Of a DNA stretch of 64,000 bases, positions 12,501 through 47,514 are shown one piece after another; the stretch's first letter is position 1; every line of letters starts with the position of its first letter. The position numbers and the translations under genes were made by a program. The notes beneath the pieces were generated by a model. That model saw only the letters and a list, made by a program, of their open reading frames with translations, was not told the DNA's origin and ran no database searches. The stretch lies in NCBI RefSeq assembly GCF_033807715.1, contig NC_084592.1:22506501-22570500 (forward strand), in the 5' to 3' direction. The stretch comes from Cololabis saira (Eukaryota > Chordata > Actinopteri > Beloniformes > Belonidae).

Positions 12501-13920
12501 GTCTATTTTTCCCCCCATTCTAGTTCTCTGAAAATCTTCCACTTTTCAACATACATCATGATGAATAACCATGACAACTGGAAAGTTGTTTACATGTAGG
12601 AGAGGCTGAGCCGAAGTGAAAGCCCAGCATAATCTCCCATATGTCAAATCCAGATGGGTTGAAAAGGAGATGCCAAGGAAGTGGAACAGTAGTAAAAAAG
12701 GGAGGAGGACGTTTAAACTATTTCTTTTCTTAACTCTCATGGAGATTGTGAGAGACAAGCACATACAGTAACTGGAGGGGTTTGGACTGCTGATGAATAT
12801 AAATTGTGTTGGGAGTGTCATGTGTTTCACATGGCTGCAGGAACATCATTTTGGTGCAGAAAAGAACTAGACAGAGCAATGGCTGAAAAGAACAGAGAGT
12901 GATGGTGTAGTCCCGGGCATGTTACTAGGGAATCTCAACATCTGCGTATCAAACTCTGTCCACGTCGTCTACTGAGAGTTCACCTGTGTCACCTCCCAAT
13001 GCTGCAAGCTGTTGCCAGGCTAGTAGATACAACACCCCAGTACTTTAATGATGGTCTCTGGAGAATCACTATGGACTCAATTGGCTATACATTTATTTTG
13101 TTTATTCTGTTTCTATCTCAGAACTCACAATATGGAGTCAAGAGTTGATGGTAGACAGACATAATGCTGCTGAACTTCTGCAAAATGGATCAAAGTTGAC
13201 TGGAGGCTGTTTACAAGCAAATTAACTCTCATTGGATTTGGAATGGGGGGGAAAAAAACAAACACCAAAGAGACATAAATAAATAGAAACCAAATACAAC
13301 TTCAGGAAAGCCCTGGCGAAACATCACAAAGGAGGAAACCCATTGTTGTAATGATGTTCATAGGTTCCAGACTTCCGGCCCTCATGTCTTGTAGAGCATT
13401 CCTGACAAGCGCTAGTAGTTAATTTATAGTGGGTTATAATCCATCCAATGATAAATGAGCTTCTATTATAGCATTATAATGATAACAATTGCAATATTTT
13501 CCAAGAAACCTATGTTTGTTTGTTTTTTACACATTTCCGTTTTTATATCAATGCGTCTAATCGTCAAATCTCCCTTGGGACCTTTCAGGTTTGCACGAAA
13601 GTGAACAAAAGTAAATAAATGATTAATTGACGGTGAATATAAGAAACAAAAAGGAGAATAAATTACGCTACAAAAACATCAGACAGAAACAACAGCTCCC
13701 ACTGAAACAGTTTAATTGACTTTGTCAAACATTATTTACACAACTCCAGAAGAGCACAAGTGCCAGATCAATGAAGAAGACAGTTCCTACACAAAATAAA
13801 AACATGGCAGTTTAAATTAACAAGAAGAATCTTACACTTGTCTGAATGCGATCAAGATGTATACAGGATAGAAAAGTGCTTCTCCCATTGAAAATGTTTT
13901 TTTTTTATTCTGCTTTAAAA
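9572..13920. other. Intergenic region between arsh-like and cd99-like genes
   Basis: No coding exon with convincing splice sites and no classifiable mobile element was seen. The sequence is AT-rich with short homopolymers. The right part may belong to the 3' UTR of the cd99-like gene, whose polyadenylation site I could not fix: several TTTATT (AATAAA on the minus strand) occurrences exist. Confidence 0.5.
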
Positions 13921-16456
13921 AAAAAAAAAAACACCTCTGCTTGTCTCACCCTTTCTTTCCGATCCTGACATTGTTCTTTATTTTTTCCTCTCAGGAATAT
14001 TTAAGAGATTCTTAGTAATAAGGCAGGACTGGTACGCGCCATCATTGATGCTCTCTTGCATGATCTGGAAAGTGCACTTCAGGACCCAAGGTTTACATTC
14101 TGGTTTAGACACTGTGCTCCAATAGTTTGCCTGTGACAAAATGTAGAGTGGATTATAATGCTCCAAACAGAAGCAATGCTTATTATGTTTACAGGATGTT
14201 AAAATTGTTGCATCCCCCCCTTTTTACATCAAATAAGTTTTGGCAAGTTTTCTGAGCGAACCCAGCAGTACATCAGTGCCTTGGCTGAATCCCGCGGCAC
14301 ATAATGGAGCTGGCGAAGGGGCGAGTGCTGCATTCAGAGGAGGATTTACTATTTTTGAAGGCATTAGTGGCAATCTCAAAAAGCTTGTACTGCTACTTAG
14401 TGGGCATATTGTGCAATATTATTTTATTCCAGACATACTATCCACTTGTACCAGCATCTCAAGAGAAACTCATCTATCGTCTTATCACAAATTACAGGTT
14501 AAAATAGCAAGTGGCAGAGATATTAGACGCTGCATCCAGCCCACAGTTCATAATCTAGAATCATTCGATATGTGACATCACAGACTACTAATATTTCTCA
14601 GCTTGAGGCTAGGCTGTCAGCAACAGTCTCTGTCCCGTATTGCAGCTACTAACACACTACATGAACTGCAGCACTATGCAACCTGTATAGCCACATTTAA
14701 AAGTTTAAAGGGAGCAGGGAAGATACAAAACTTCAAGACAATAAAGAGACATTCAGAAGTTAAATTGTGCTACACAGGCAGGAAAAAGAAGGCAGTAGCG
14801 CAGCTGCTTCTGAGGCATTTCACAATAGTGATCACAAAATACCACAGCGTACAAGTTGACTCATCTGACCATCAGTGTCGGCTCATAGGCACCACCGCCA
14901 AATATAAAGAATTATATAGAAAATCACAGGTGAATGGCGTCTGTATAAGAATGGTACAAAATCACAGACAGTGACCGGCTCGCTCAAATGAAAAAGACAC
15001 AGTTTCATAGCAAAACTCAAGGCATACTGTAAAGAGTTTGGACTACATGTTCAGTTCTGAAAGCAGTGGATATGAAATTGGCCTGCTGTGAACATAATGC
15101 AGAGCATCTGCAAAGACCGTGCGACGTATGTCTGGAGCTATTTCACGTGTATTTAATGGGAAGTACAAACAACATACATTCATTATTTTCCACTACTAGT
15201 TTGCCTGTTTTCACATTTATGTCCTAACTGCTGGATCTTCCCTGTGCGTCTGCAGATGTGACCACGCCAGGCTGTGTCAGTGAAAGGCACTACAGAGAAA
15301 AAAAAATGACTGCATCACAACTAGACTGACACGGAGCACGTTAGAATCACGGCTAAAAACGTTACGGTGAGACCTCCACATTTTGTTCACATCAGGTGAC
15401 AACGATCCACTCGCTTACAGCACTAAAACAATGTAACAGGGAAGTTTGTTGTATGGTGAATGAACGAAAGGTCAATGAGGAATTTCCTCAACGTGTGATT
15501 CATCCAACTAACTGAGCAGAAGTAGTAGTCACTTCACAGAATTTAAATCCAAGCCCCTTCACCGAAGAACACACAGACCAAAATGAAACAAAACGACAGG
15601 TACGAACATACAGTGACATCATTGATCCTCCAAGTCCACACCGGACCATCTAAGAGCATCCCCAAAGCGCCAGAGGGAAAAATCCTGGAAATCTCGGGAC
15701 GCTCTTAAAGACTCCTCGTATCCTACATTTGTATTATTACACATAACGGCGTTTATAATCATAAGATGAATGCGTTTACTGAAGTGACTGGTTGACAGTG
15801 GATGTTCAAATGATTTTCAGATGGTTGGCTCATTGACTGGCAGAACCCAACCCTCCCCACCGCCCCTCCCACCCCAACCGTAACCCCCAGAAAACAAAAA
15901 AAACTAACAAAAAAAACATCCATCTGTAATAATTCAGTACAAGTTAAACATCAACAAGATCACTAGCTATTACGGGTTTAGATTCACACTGAATTACTAG
16001 AACAGGATAGTAGCCGTACAGTTAAAAAAAAAAAAAAAAGTTTATATTTAAGCCATTTTCTTATTATAATTAATGTAAAATTTTAATTCTTGGCAACTAT
16101 GAAAAAAAAAGGATCTTGACCAATCATTTTAATAAATTCCTTAGTCATAACATTCATGAACCCCTCAAGTTTGCATACATTGACTTGATCTTTACCTCCT
16201 TTTCCCCCCATATGTATGCTCACGCAGGAATAAACTTACTTATTCCTGCACTTATGTGCACTCACAGAAAGAAACAAAACAAACAAAACACACACGCAGG
16301 TTTATATAGACCAACATACACGCACACAATCAGACAAACACGCAGCCCCTCTCGGGGGCCTCACAGTAATTCAGCTCCACCGGGCAGAGCCTAACAGGGA
16401 GATTGCCACTTTGCTTGACTGTCGTTGGTCCAGGCAGGCGGGGGAACGCTGCTGGT
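13921..16456 (-). other. Probable 3' UTR of the cd99-like gene
   Basis: This follows directly after the inferred stop codon on the minus strand. It has no open frame with gene-like composition and no classifiable repeat. AATAAA-type signals on the minus strand near 13978-13986 could end the transcript. It contains a G-rich tract on the sense strand (15846-15889). The extent of the UTR is inferred. Confidence 0.4.
15846..15889 (-). promoter_or_regulatory. G-rich tract, potential G-quadruplex in mRNA sense
   Basis: On the minus strand this 44-bp stretch contains at least seven runs of three to five G separated by loops of one to six bases. That pattern meets the usual rule for an intramolecular G-quadruplex. 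It is on the sense strand of the cd99-like gene, about 570 bp past the stop codon. Formation is predicted only from the run pattern. Confidence 0.5.
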
Positions 16457-37842
<21,386 letters not shown>

Positions 37843-38068
37843 GGGAACGTATTGTTCTTGCTGTGGATAAAAGCGAGTGTCTTTTTCCCTTTTGTCCTCC
37901 TTCAACAAGGACAGTTATTCGGCCGGGTGGGTTCTCAGGTGGATGTGGAGGGCGTGTTGTCAGTGCCGGATCAATCCCTGTGCGCTCCAAGGTGCCCTGA
38001 TGCTCTGGCTGAGTGCGCGCCGCCGCCGATCTGTCGTCTCCTTTTGTCTGGATTGGAAGAGAGAAGAT

Positions 38069-38106
<38 letters not shown>

Positions 38107-39578
38107 TAAGGTGGGCGGATCTCTTGTCCCAACTATAGGCAGACTGGGTTGGCTAGTTTGCTGCGAGCGCATTGATTGCTTGGTTGATTCACACTTGATC
38201 AACAGCAGCCAGTCTTTGTAAGTCACTGTTGGGAGACATTTGAATTTTATGCTCAGTAATATCAACCATGTCAAATTCTACAGGGAATCCGCAAAGGATC
38301 CCATTTGAAACCCGTTTTGTGATTTAATCATTAAGTCATCATTTTAATTTGAGGCTATACTCAAGCGCCTAGGCAACTTAAAATGTATTAATATTAGGGA
38401 TTCGGGATTGTTAACACTGACATACCTGAAGTAGACCATAGTACACTTGTAAAAAAAATAAATCAAAATTGTTTGGGTGATGTGGCTTCCCTTCAGCCTC
38501 ACAAGCCTGTATTATACATGGATTTATGAGAACTTCAAGTTTCAGAGGAGAGTGGAGAATTACTGGCCTTTTACATTTGTGGACCTGGTTTGTTTTAATG
38601 TCAAATTAATATGATGTTTCTATTCATGAAAACCACATTACCTCATGCTCAGCCTCTCAGTAAATATATATATATATATTTTTTTTCCCCAGACTGTTTT
38701 TTGAGGTCTTTGTCAAACTGAAACGTGTATAGACCTACCTCGGCCGGCAGGTGGCGCCAACAACTCGTATTTTCAAAGTTGGCACCTGCAACTAATTTCC
38801 GCTGTAAGAGGCGTTCAAGTTCCAGTAAACTTGAAACGTCAGGGCTGGATACATTCATACGATCCAGTTTCGCAGGTTTAGTTCACATTCTCTGCGACAA
38901 ATTGTGTGTTATATTTTTTAACTTTTTTCTGAATGCTAGAGCTCACCCTTCTTTGAATATTCAGTACTTTTCACATCCCAAGATACCATACCCTGTATAT
39001 CGATCTTTAAATCGGCAATAAAGTTCAGTTAAAATATTTTGTACTGAAAAAGGAAAGTGTGCATGAATCTAGCTTTTCATAACTGGATCATAGATATTAG
39101 TTTTAACCTTTTAAGGCCAAAAACACTTTATTACAATCAATCACCCATTTATGGTTGTCATGCTCAACACATCTTGCTGTTGTACTCTTTATAGTTTATC
39201 CATGTAGATCTTCATAATGGAGGAATAATGTTGTGTTGCAGCACCATGGAGTGAATACACAATACAAACGCATGATTTTCTTCTTACCAGACGTTTTGTG
39301 GAAAAAGGCAAAATAAGAGAAAAAGCTGGGCTCTGGCCGGCATTAGTGTTTAATTTAAATTAATACTGAGATATATATATTCAGAGTTTTTAAGTTAAGG
39401 GTTTTTGAACCTCTATCCATGAACACAAAATGATGAAAAATAAAAGGTAATAAAATAAAGTGAAACCAGCAGCCACATTTCATCATGTTTTTTCAAGCTT
39501 GAACTCATCTGCACAAAAGCAATATTTGGTGTAAAAAAAAAAAAAAAAAAAAATGCAGCATCATGATTCAAAAGGAAA
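37843..39578. other. Upstream region of cd99-like gene, intergenic
   Basis: Holds the presumed promoter and 5' UTR of the cd99-like gene. A 31-base T run (38074-38104) lies about 230 bp upstream of its start codon. GATAAAAGC near 37866-37874 is not a convincing TATA box in this orientation. A 21-base A run lies at 39533-39553. No other gene is seen. Confidence 0.5.
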
Positions 39579-39584
39579 TTTATT
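39579..39584 (-). terminator. Candidate snx4 polyadenylation signal
   Basis: TTTATT on the plus strand is AATAAA on the minus strand, about 1.4 kb past the snx4 stop codon. The sequence between looks like unique, AT-rich 3' UTR with a (GT)n(GA)n run at 40783-40822. Other signals may be used instead. Confidence 0.4.
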
Positions 39585-40782
39585 AGAGTTCAGCACAATA
39601 ATAACATTTGACACATTTTCTACAAAACACAAACACAAAGGCTCTTTGAGATCATTTAGTAAAATGTCAAATCTGGAAGGAAAGAAGAAAAAAAACATGT
39701 AGGATTTGCTGATCTCAGCACAACATTCAGATGTCAGATCTATTTGGCGTCGGATTTTCCCTCAGATTGATACGAAGGATGCCAAATGTTGTTGTGTTGT
39801 GTTCGTCTATTGCATAAAATGTGAAATAGTGGGAATCAAATGTTGAAGTTTCCACATTTTGGTCACAACTTTCCATAAAGCTGTTAGAAAAAGTGATGAG
39901 GCACATTCACAATGGGTGGAGAAGGTTGGCGAGTTATCTTTTTTTGGCTGTTCTTGTACAAAAACGAATTCTTATCAAAGCCGTACATCCTGATGGCAAA
40001 GTAAAGTCTTAACCATTGATCTGCATGTGTGTGGCTTCTAACAACATTGGATGTTCTTTGTGGAACAAAGAGGTATGCAAATATGTAAACAGGTAAAGAA
40101 AGTAAAGTCAATATCAATTATCTTACACACTTCAAGTTTAAGAGCCCTGTGTTGTACTCCTGTGATCTATACCTTCAAAGCATTTGGTCATCAGAATCTT
40201 GGTCAATTTTCAATCAATCAAGACAACTTCAGAAAAAAAAAAAGACTGAAGTAAATGTGAAAGGGTTGCTTAATGTGACTGAGCTTATTCTCTGAGGCAG
40301 ACAGCACGTAAACTCTCTCACTTCTGCTTATTAAGTTAAAAACACTGTTCTTCTATTTTTAGGAGGTTCAAGGGAGTCAAACAAAATCTTCGAGCTTCAA
40401 GATGCCAATGCAGATTTTAAATTCAGCGAAGAGACAACGTAATCCAAACATAACCCGATACAAACCATAAAACACGTGACATGAATGTGCAGCGTCAGGT
40501 GCAAGATTTTAAGAAGCAAATTGTTGTGAAGTATTTCTATTCAAGATGAAAAAAAACTAAGTGAAAGACGCTGAAGTTGAAACGGTGCATTGCTTGTACT
40601 CGAGTTTCTGCTTGAGCACGCCCTCAACTGTGCAACTCGGGACAAAAGCTTCAACTTTGAACCATCTGCTGGATGGAGCTCAGATCAACTGAAAGGTAGT
40701 GCTCGCGTTAAGACACTTGAATTTAAAAGATGTTAAATTCATTTAAGAATGCTTTTAAGTAGTCTTACTGTTTCCAAATAAA

Positions 40783-40814
<32 letters not shown>

Positions 40815-40822
40815 TGAGTGAG
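40783..40822. repeat. (GT)n(GA)n microsatellite
   Basis: About 40 bp of GT passing into GA, within the probable 3' UTR of snx4. Confidence 0.85.
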
Positions 40823-40986
40823 AAAGAAAAGACAGAGGAAAACTGATAGAATTATTTGTAAAATTGCAGGCAAAGTAGACGCAGTATTCGGCCGCTGACT
40901 CATCCCCACGACACTGCAGCTGGTCCCAGTCTGAACAATCTGAGAGACTCCTGGTTTGGTGCAAAGTGACTGGAGAGAGAAGTGGC

Positions 40987-42468
40987 TCACATTTTGTTGA
41001 AGCACTCCTTGGCATTGGACCACACCTGAATTCCCTGGAACATTAAACACGAGGAAGAGCATGTGAGTTATACTAACCATCCAAAGTATGAGGTTTTATA
41101 TAAAGAGATAAGAGCCAGAACTTGAATAGAAGCAAAGGCATACCTTCTTACACATGCTGATCTGCATGATGGCATAGCTGATTAGTGCTTCACGTAAATC
41201 TTTATCTTTCTGCTCCTTAAAACGTTCTATGTCGTCCCATGCTGTTCGGATGAACTCCCTAAAGACACACAAACACATATTTTGACGTGGAACAGATAAG
41301 ACAGGAGAGCAAACAGACTGCACGCTGGAAGACAAAACCAAAATCAAAGCTTCACTTGGCAAACTCCTTATTTATTCATGTCCTACTTTCTTTTTTTTTT
41401 TTGCATATTACAGATGTGGCTTTTGCTTGAATAATATCTATCACGTTGCTTGACTTGAAGACTGCACCTGACTGACTAAGAACTTACTTAAATGTGAATA
41501 CATTAAGTTATGTTTCTCTTTTTTGAATTAGTTGGTTGAAACTGTTAATTTGTCAGATTATGTAGTGTATTTTCATTTCGAAGTACAGAGAGTGAGGGGC
41601 TTTAAAGGACAGACAAAGTGGACGGTTGATGATCTGGTGTTGGACGTACCGGGACTCGGCGTTCTTCTCCTTGAGCGCTTCCTCTCCCTCCAGGATACTC
41701 TCTTCCAGGGCTGCTATCCTGCTCTCCCTCTGTTCAGGACTCTCTTGGCCAAACAATTTACTGGTCATTCCCTTCAGAGAAAATATTCGTACCGTCTAAA
41801 CTCAAACACAGACACACAGGAAAAAAAAAAAAAGACATTAAATTATGACTTGATCAACTCAAATGGGAAAACAAGTTTTCTTATATTGATCGGAATACTA
41901 CACTGCATGTCTGCAATGCTCAGTCTTTACATTAAACTTAAAATGGTGGTGTGTGACATTTGTGTTTTTGGCTAAATGATGCATTCAGTCAGAACAACAA
42001 AGGCATTATTTTCGGAAGCTTGTGCCGAGTAATGTTGGTTTGTCATCGCACCCAGTAAAGCTCAGCAAGCTCAAACATCAACCTCGTTAAAGAAATAAAA
42101 AGTCGATAGATGTAAGTCCAGGCAAAGAAGGCAAATTGGAGAGGAAAAAAAAAAAAACAGTTGACACTGTGTGGTTTTGAACTCCTTGAACTGTGTGACA
42201 TAACTTTGTGGTTGAAACAAAACCTCGAGGGCAAAGGTGCATCTTGGAAACAAGTTTCTGTTCAGTTTGGAAATTTGGATGCGTTTGTTTTTCCTTGCAG
42301 TATATATATTAATAAACAGAGACACCTTTGTATCTGGCGACTTATACAACAGTATGTGCACTGAGGGATCTTCTGGGCTGCCAGCAACAAAACGACATGC
42401 TGGACATTTTACAAAGGTAAAAAAAATAATATTTTTTGATCTGGATATGAGACCTTAATATTGTAATT

Positions 42469-42499
<31 letters not shown>

Positions 42500-45400
42500 C
42501 ATACATACATACATACATACATACATACATACACACACATATATATAATAATATAAATAAAAAAAGCTGTGTGAGGGTGTGTTACCCCAGTTGCCAACTC
42601 TTCTTTCTGTTGTTTCTTATAAGTGAGGTCCTGCGACGCCGTCTCCAACTCATACTGGATCAATTCATGTTTCCTGCACACTGACCTTCATACACGGACA
42701 AAGTGACAAACATACAAACAAAAAGACAATTAAAAAGACATTATTAAATCATGTGTAAAAGTTGGTATCCCCTCTTTCAATCCTACGATTTTACTAAATA
42801 AAAATCTTCTGATTGCAGTGGGTCTGAGAATTACATAAATGCAACCTCGGCTGAACAAACTTCAGTTTTTTTTTACCCTACAACATCATTTATTTGACAA
42901 AAATTAAGCCAGTCCTCCAAGGAGTCAACATCTCAGCAGTTTTACTCCAAGGTCAGACTGGGCGATGTTAGCAAAACTGCACCTGAACAAACCACAAGCC
43001 TTCTGGAACAACAACCTCTAGGCTGATAAGACCAAAGTGGAGATGTTTGTCTTCAATGCTCAGCGCCGTTTGCAGAAAATCAGAGCATTTCAGCATCAAC
43101 GTCTCATACCCACCGACCGTCAAGCAAACCAGTGGATAGGTGATCATTTGGGATCGTTTTGCAATACTGTAGTCATCAAGTGGATCATGACCTCCTTTGT
43201 ATTCCAGAGTACTTTAGAGGCAAATGTGAAGCCATCTGTATTGCAGCTAAATCTTGGCTGAATCTGGGCCATGCAAAAGCACAATAACTCAAATCACACC
43301 AGCAAATCAACAACAGAGTGGCAGAAAAATGAAAGCATTGGTTTTGAATGGTGAGTCAAAGTTTGGTCCTACACCCGAGTGCAGTTTCGTGGACCTTGAG
43401 AGAACCTTAAGATAAGTGAATGCCTAAAAACCTCAACCGGCTGAAGCACAGAATCAATGTTGTTCGGAAGAATGGACCAAAATTCCTTCACAGTGAAGTA
43501 AGAGTCTGATTAATTCATAAAAAACAACTGCTTCAACTTTTTTGCTGGAAAGGTTGAACGTTCAAAGGAGTAAATCATGGAGGTAATTACGACCGACCAT
43601 ATGACCCCCCACTTTCTGGCTTCATTTGAGTTAAATGAGTAATGGTACAATGGAGAAAAAAAAAGAAGTTATATTTTGTTGTACTGACCTTATACCAAGA
43701 CTGAACCGCACCAATATCTTATATAGGTTTCTTTTTAAACATAATTAGATTTGTCTGTGATGACACACAACACTTTTACAACATATTAGAATGAGCGCTG
43801 CATATAAGGAGTAAACATAACATGCCTGCAAGCACCCGTAGATGAAGTAATATTTATTACAAATGTGAAAACAAAGTAAACCCTGTTTAACTTCTTAAGG
43901 TTTTATAAATCCCAGCATAAACAAATATACAAAGAAACATACATGTGGTCATAACCAGAGCTGAAAATTAGGTCACTATAAATTCAAATTAACAACCCAT
44001 TGAACATTATGCCTTGTGATTATTTATTAACAAACATTAAACCAGATGTGGAAGTAGCGTGTGGAAGTAGCGGCTGGGTGCAATAAATCAAATGTACTTG
44101 ATTAAATAATCATCAGCAAGTGTGGCCAATTCTACCAGAGCAAACGCTTGGACGGTTTGATGTCATGGAGCAGTTAGGCGTGTTAACATAATGCCATGGA
44201 CGAATGATAGTAGAACTCAGAACTAAAAGACATCTATTTTCATCCTCATCATCTGGTAATGTTTAAAATCGAAATTGTATGGAAATGGCTTTAGAGTCCA
44301 TAATTTTACCGTGAAAAAGATTATTTACAAGTAAGAAACATTCAAGACTGCCGTCAGTCTTCCCAGGGATGTACATCAGACCATGCACTGCTCAGAAAGG
44401 TTCACGATCTTCCCATTGCACTAAGACTGAATGAAAAGTGCAAAGGTTTGGCCAAAATACACAGTGGCACATTCGGCAGAAATCAGACCCAAGATATCAG
44501 CACAAAGACTTCATTCCCAACTGTCAAGCACAGTGGTGAAGGAGTTATGATTTGTGTTTGATTTACAGTGGAAAGGCTGTGAGGACCTGCCAGTCACAAG
44601 TTCAACAGTAACCATTAACTCCTACGTACACCAAAGTATTCTCTCAGGCAAATTAGAGGTCATTTGTCTGAAAGCTGAAACCTGGACAAACCATCAGGAC
44701 AGTAGTCCCAAATACACAAGCACATCTACCCCCCTACAGAGGGGCTTGTGTCCCAAATACACTAGAAAATCTACAATGTCAAATCTAAAAATGAAAGGAA
44801 TCAATATGTTGTAAAAGTCCAATCAAATAAGCTCAATCCAGTTTAAATAAGCGTGGATTGAAACGCCTTGACGGAGTGAGTGGGGTTAGAGTATTACCGG
44901 TTGCATCTTAAATTATTGCGCAAGTCCAAGGGTTAAAAAGGCTGCTGAGATGTGCTTTTTATTTTGCTTATGGTGACAGTTAGGAACTTGGGTCAGCGGG
45001 GTTCTGGTCTGTTTGTGGATTTATGTTTTCCATTTAGCTTTTTTCCAGATGTGGGTATTCTAAAGCAAACTGTTTATGGCGATATTAAACATTCTCTGCT
45101 CAGAAATATACAAAAAAATGTTTTACTCCCTTGCTTCAGAGCAAACATTCATGTGTTTCTGTGCAGTGGCAAGACCACAGAATCTGGCATTTGATGACTT
45201 TTCCCTTTTAGCCGTTTACCTCACAGCCTCAGTGTAGAAGAGATATTCTTTCAGTTGGTCTGCATAATGTTCTTCTTCTTCCAGAATGTCATCTATTGAG
45301 GCAGCATACCTAGACACATGAACCCCAAATCATACTTATTAGGCAGCTGAGGCGAAGTACAACACTAAGGGAATATCTGTAGTCTGGTACTTACGTGTCC

Positions 45401-47434
45401 ATGTGGTGGCCGGCACTCTGCAGTCCATCTCCCATCTCTTTTTCTATAACGCTCCATTCACTGGAAATGTCAACATTGAGGCATTTGTTAAACTTGACTT
45501 AAAAAGTAATCTCTTCTCAGACAGTACAACCTAAAAGTTAGTTTTTTGACAATATTTCAGATACATTATGGTGAATTATCTTATTTATAATCAATGATTT
45601 TTATTTTGTTTTAGTACTAAATCTTGTCTCATCTTGTGAAAGGGCTTTTTTTTTCTTTTTTGATACAGGTCTGAGTGTTGTTTTTTTAAACATAGCTTAA
45701 TGACTTATTGATAAAGAGATAGCTACTTCTCTTCAAAACCCGAGGGAAGTTTTGAGTAAAACACAAGGATTTTTAGATTTACTTTTTTTTTTTTTTTTTT
45801 ATTACATCAGAAGAGATTTCTTTCTCTGTAGAGACCCCACACGTAAAGATAAAACATTTCTTTGTAGTATTTATCGCACTGTTTGTGATAAATTGATGAA
45901 CTCCAATAATCTCAGTACAGCACACCACATATGCAACGATTCTGTGCTGCAACTCGTCAAGATTCTCGGCCTCCTAGCCAGAAATCTTGAGTGATCAAAT
46001 GCAATTTAAGACAAACGAAACATAGCAACAGCCATAGCAACCAGAAAACACAACACCACGGAAGAAGATAGACAAGACGAAGAAATGATGGTGGTCTTGG
46101 GACTGTTGTGTTCGGAAAAATCCTGAAATAAAAAAAGACCACGGAAAAAATCCTGAAAATGGCATTAACACGGACCGAATAGTCCACTGAGCGAGCTCGA
46201 GGTGAGTTGTTGTCACGTTCACTAGCTCGCTTGCTCTCGATTGACTACATTCTGTTCCACGTCACAACATTTTCGGGTTCCCCCACACACACATTAAGAC
46301 TTTTTGTTGGAACGTTGAACAAGTTCAATACTTGCGATTGTCAGCCCAAACCTGTTTCTGAGCCGATTATCGGGACAAATTCAGTCTTAACGCACCTCAG
46401 ACCACAGGATAATCTGATAAGATTTAAAATAATCAGGAGTTGGTCGGGAAGGGAAAAATCAGGACAAAAACAGCCCAATAATCTTTATGTGTGTACCCTG
46501 CTTAAGACAGTCTCTACGTGCACTAAAAACTTTTGAAATGCAGCCGCTTGTTAGTCCCTAACTTAGAAAGTCTTAAAAGCACTTACAAGGTTTGTCCCAC
46601 ACCACAAATGCAGGCTGTTATGCCACAACATTTGTCTGTAGCTGCTGAGGCCTGGCTTTAAAGTCGCTGGCAGGTGAGTTCAACTCTCTGCTGATTTCCA
46701 AAGCGTTCAGGTGAGTAATGGCTTAAGATATGGCCAGTCTTTCATTTCTTGTTTTGTTTTTCAACCACCAATTCAAACCCCTCCAGTTGACTTTACAGAA
46801 GCAGATGTTTTCTTGCACTGTCTGTATTTCACAGGTGGTCTTTTTGCAGTCACCATCTCCACACATTACATAGTCTGAGACCATACCTTTATCGCTGCAC
46901 GGCAGATGTTTGACAACTCTGCAGCATTTATCACCATTATATTAAAGTTAGCCTCCACTCTTCATTTATTTCCTCAATCAACCTGCTGTTCAGTCACTTT
47001 CTTTGGGACCCTCACTGTCATTCTCAATTTCTCAACCCCCCTGAAACTGTTATGTAATGCTGAAAGCGCCACTTGTAATCTGCACATTCAGGTTTCCTGG
47101 CACTGCACCACCAGCTGGTGGGAATTAAAGTCTTGGTGTTTGAAAATCTCCAAAGCAAATACAGGACAACCTTACCTTTTCAGATGTATACAAATGGCAA
47201 AAAAAAAAAAACAACAAAAGCACATCCTAATATCAGATCATTTTTGCTTTCTTGTTTTGTTTTTTTAAATAAAGCATTAAGAAAGAGACATAAAAAATAA
47301 ATAAAAGGGTTAAGACAAAAGCTGGTATCTTCATGCAAAATGGATCTTACGCAAGTCCATCATGATAACGATACAATGATCTGGGTAATTCATGTAATCT
47401 GCAACCATGCAGATCAATTCTAGATGGATACAGT

Positions 47435-47514
<80 letters not shown>

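Noticed and set aside
45990..46520. Possible hAT-like or other DNA element in snx4 intron 8
   Set aside because: No clear terminal repeats or target duplication could be defined by eye.
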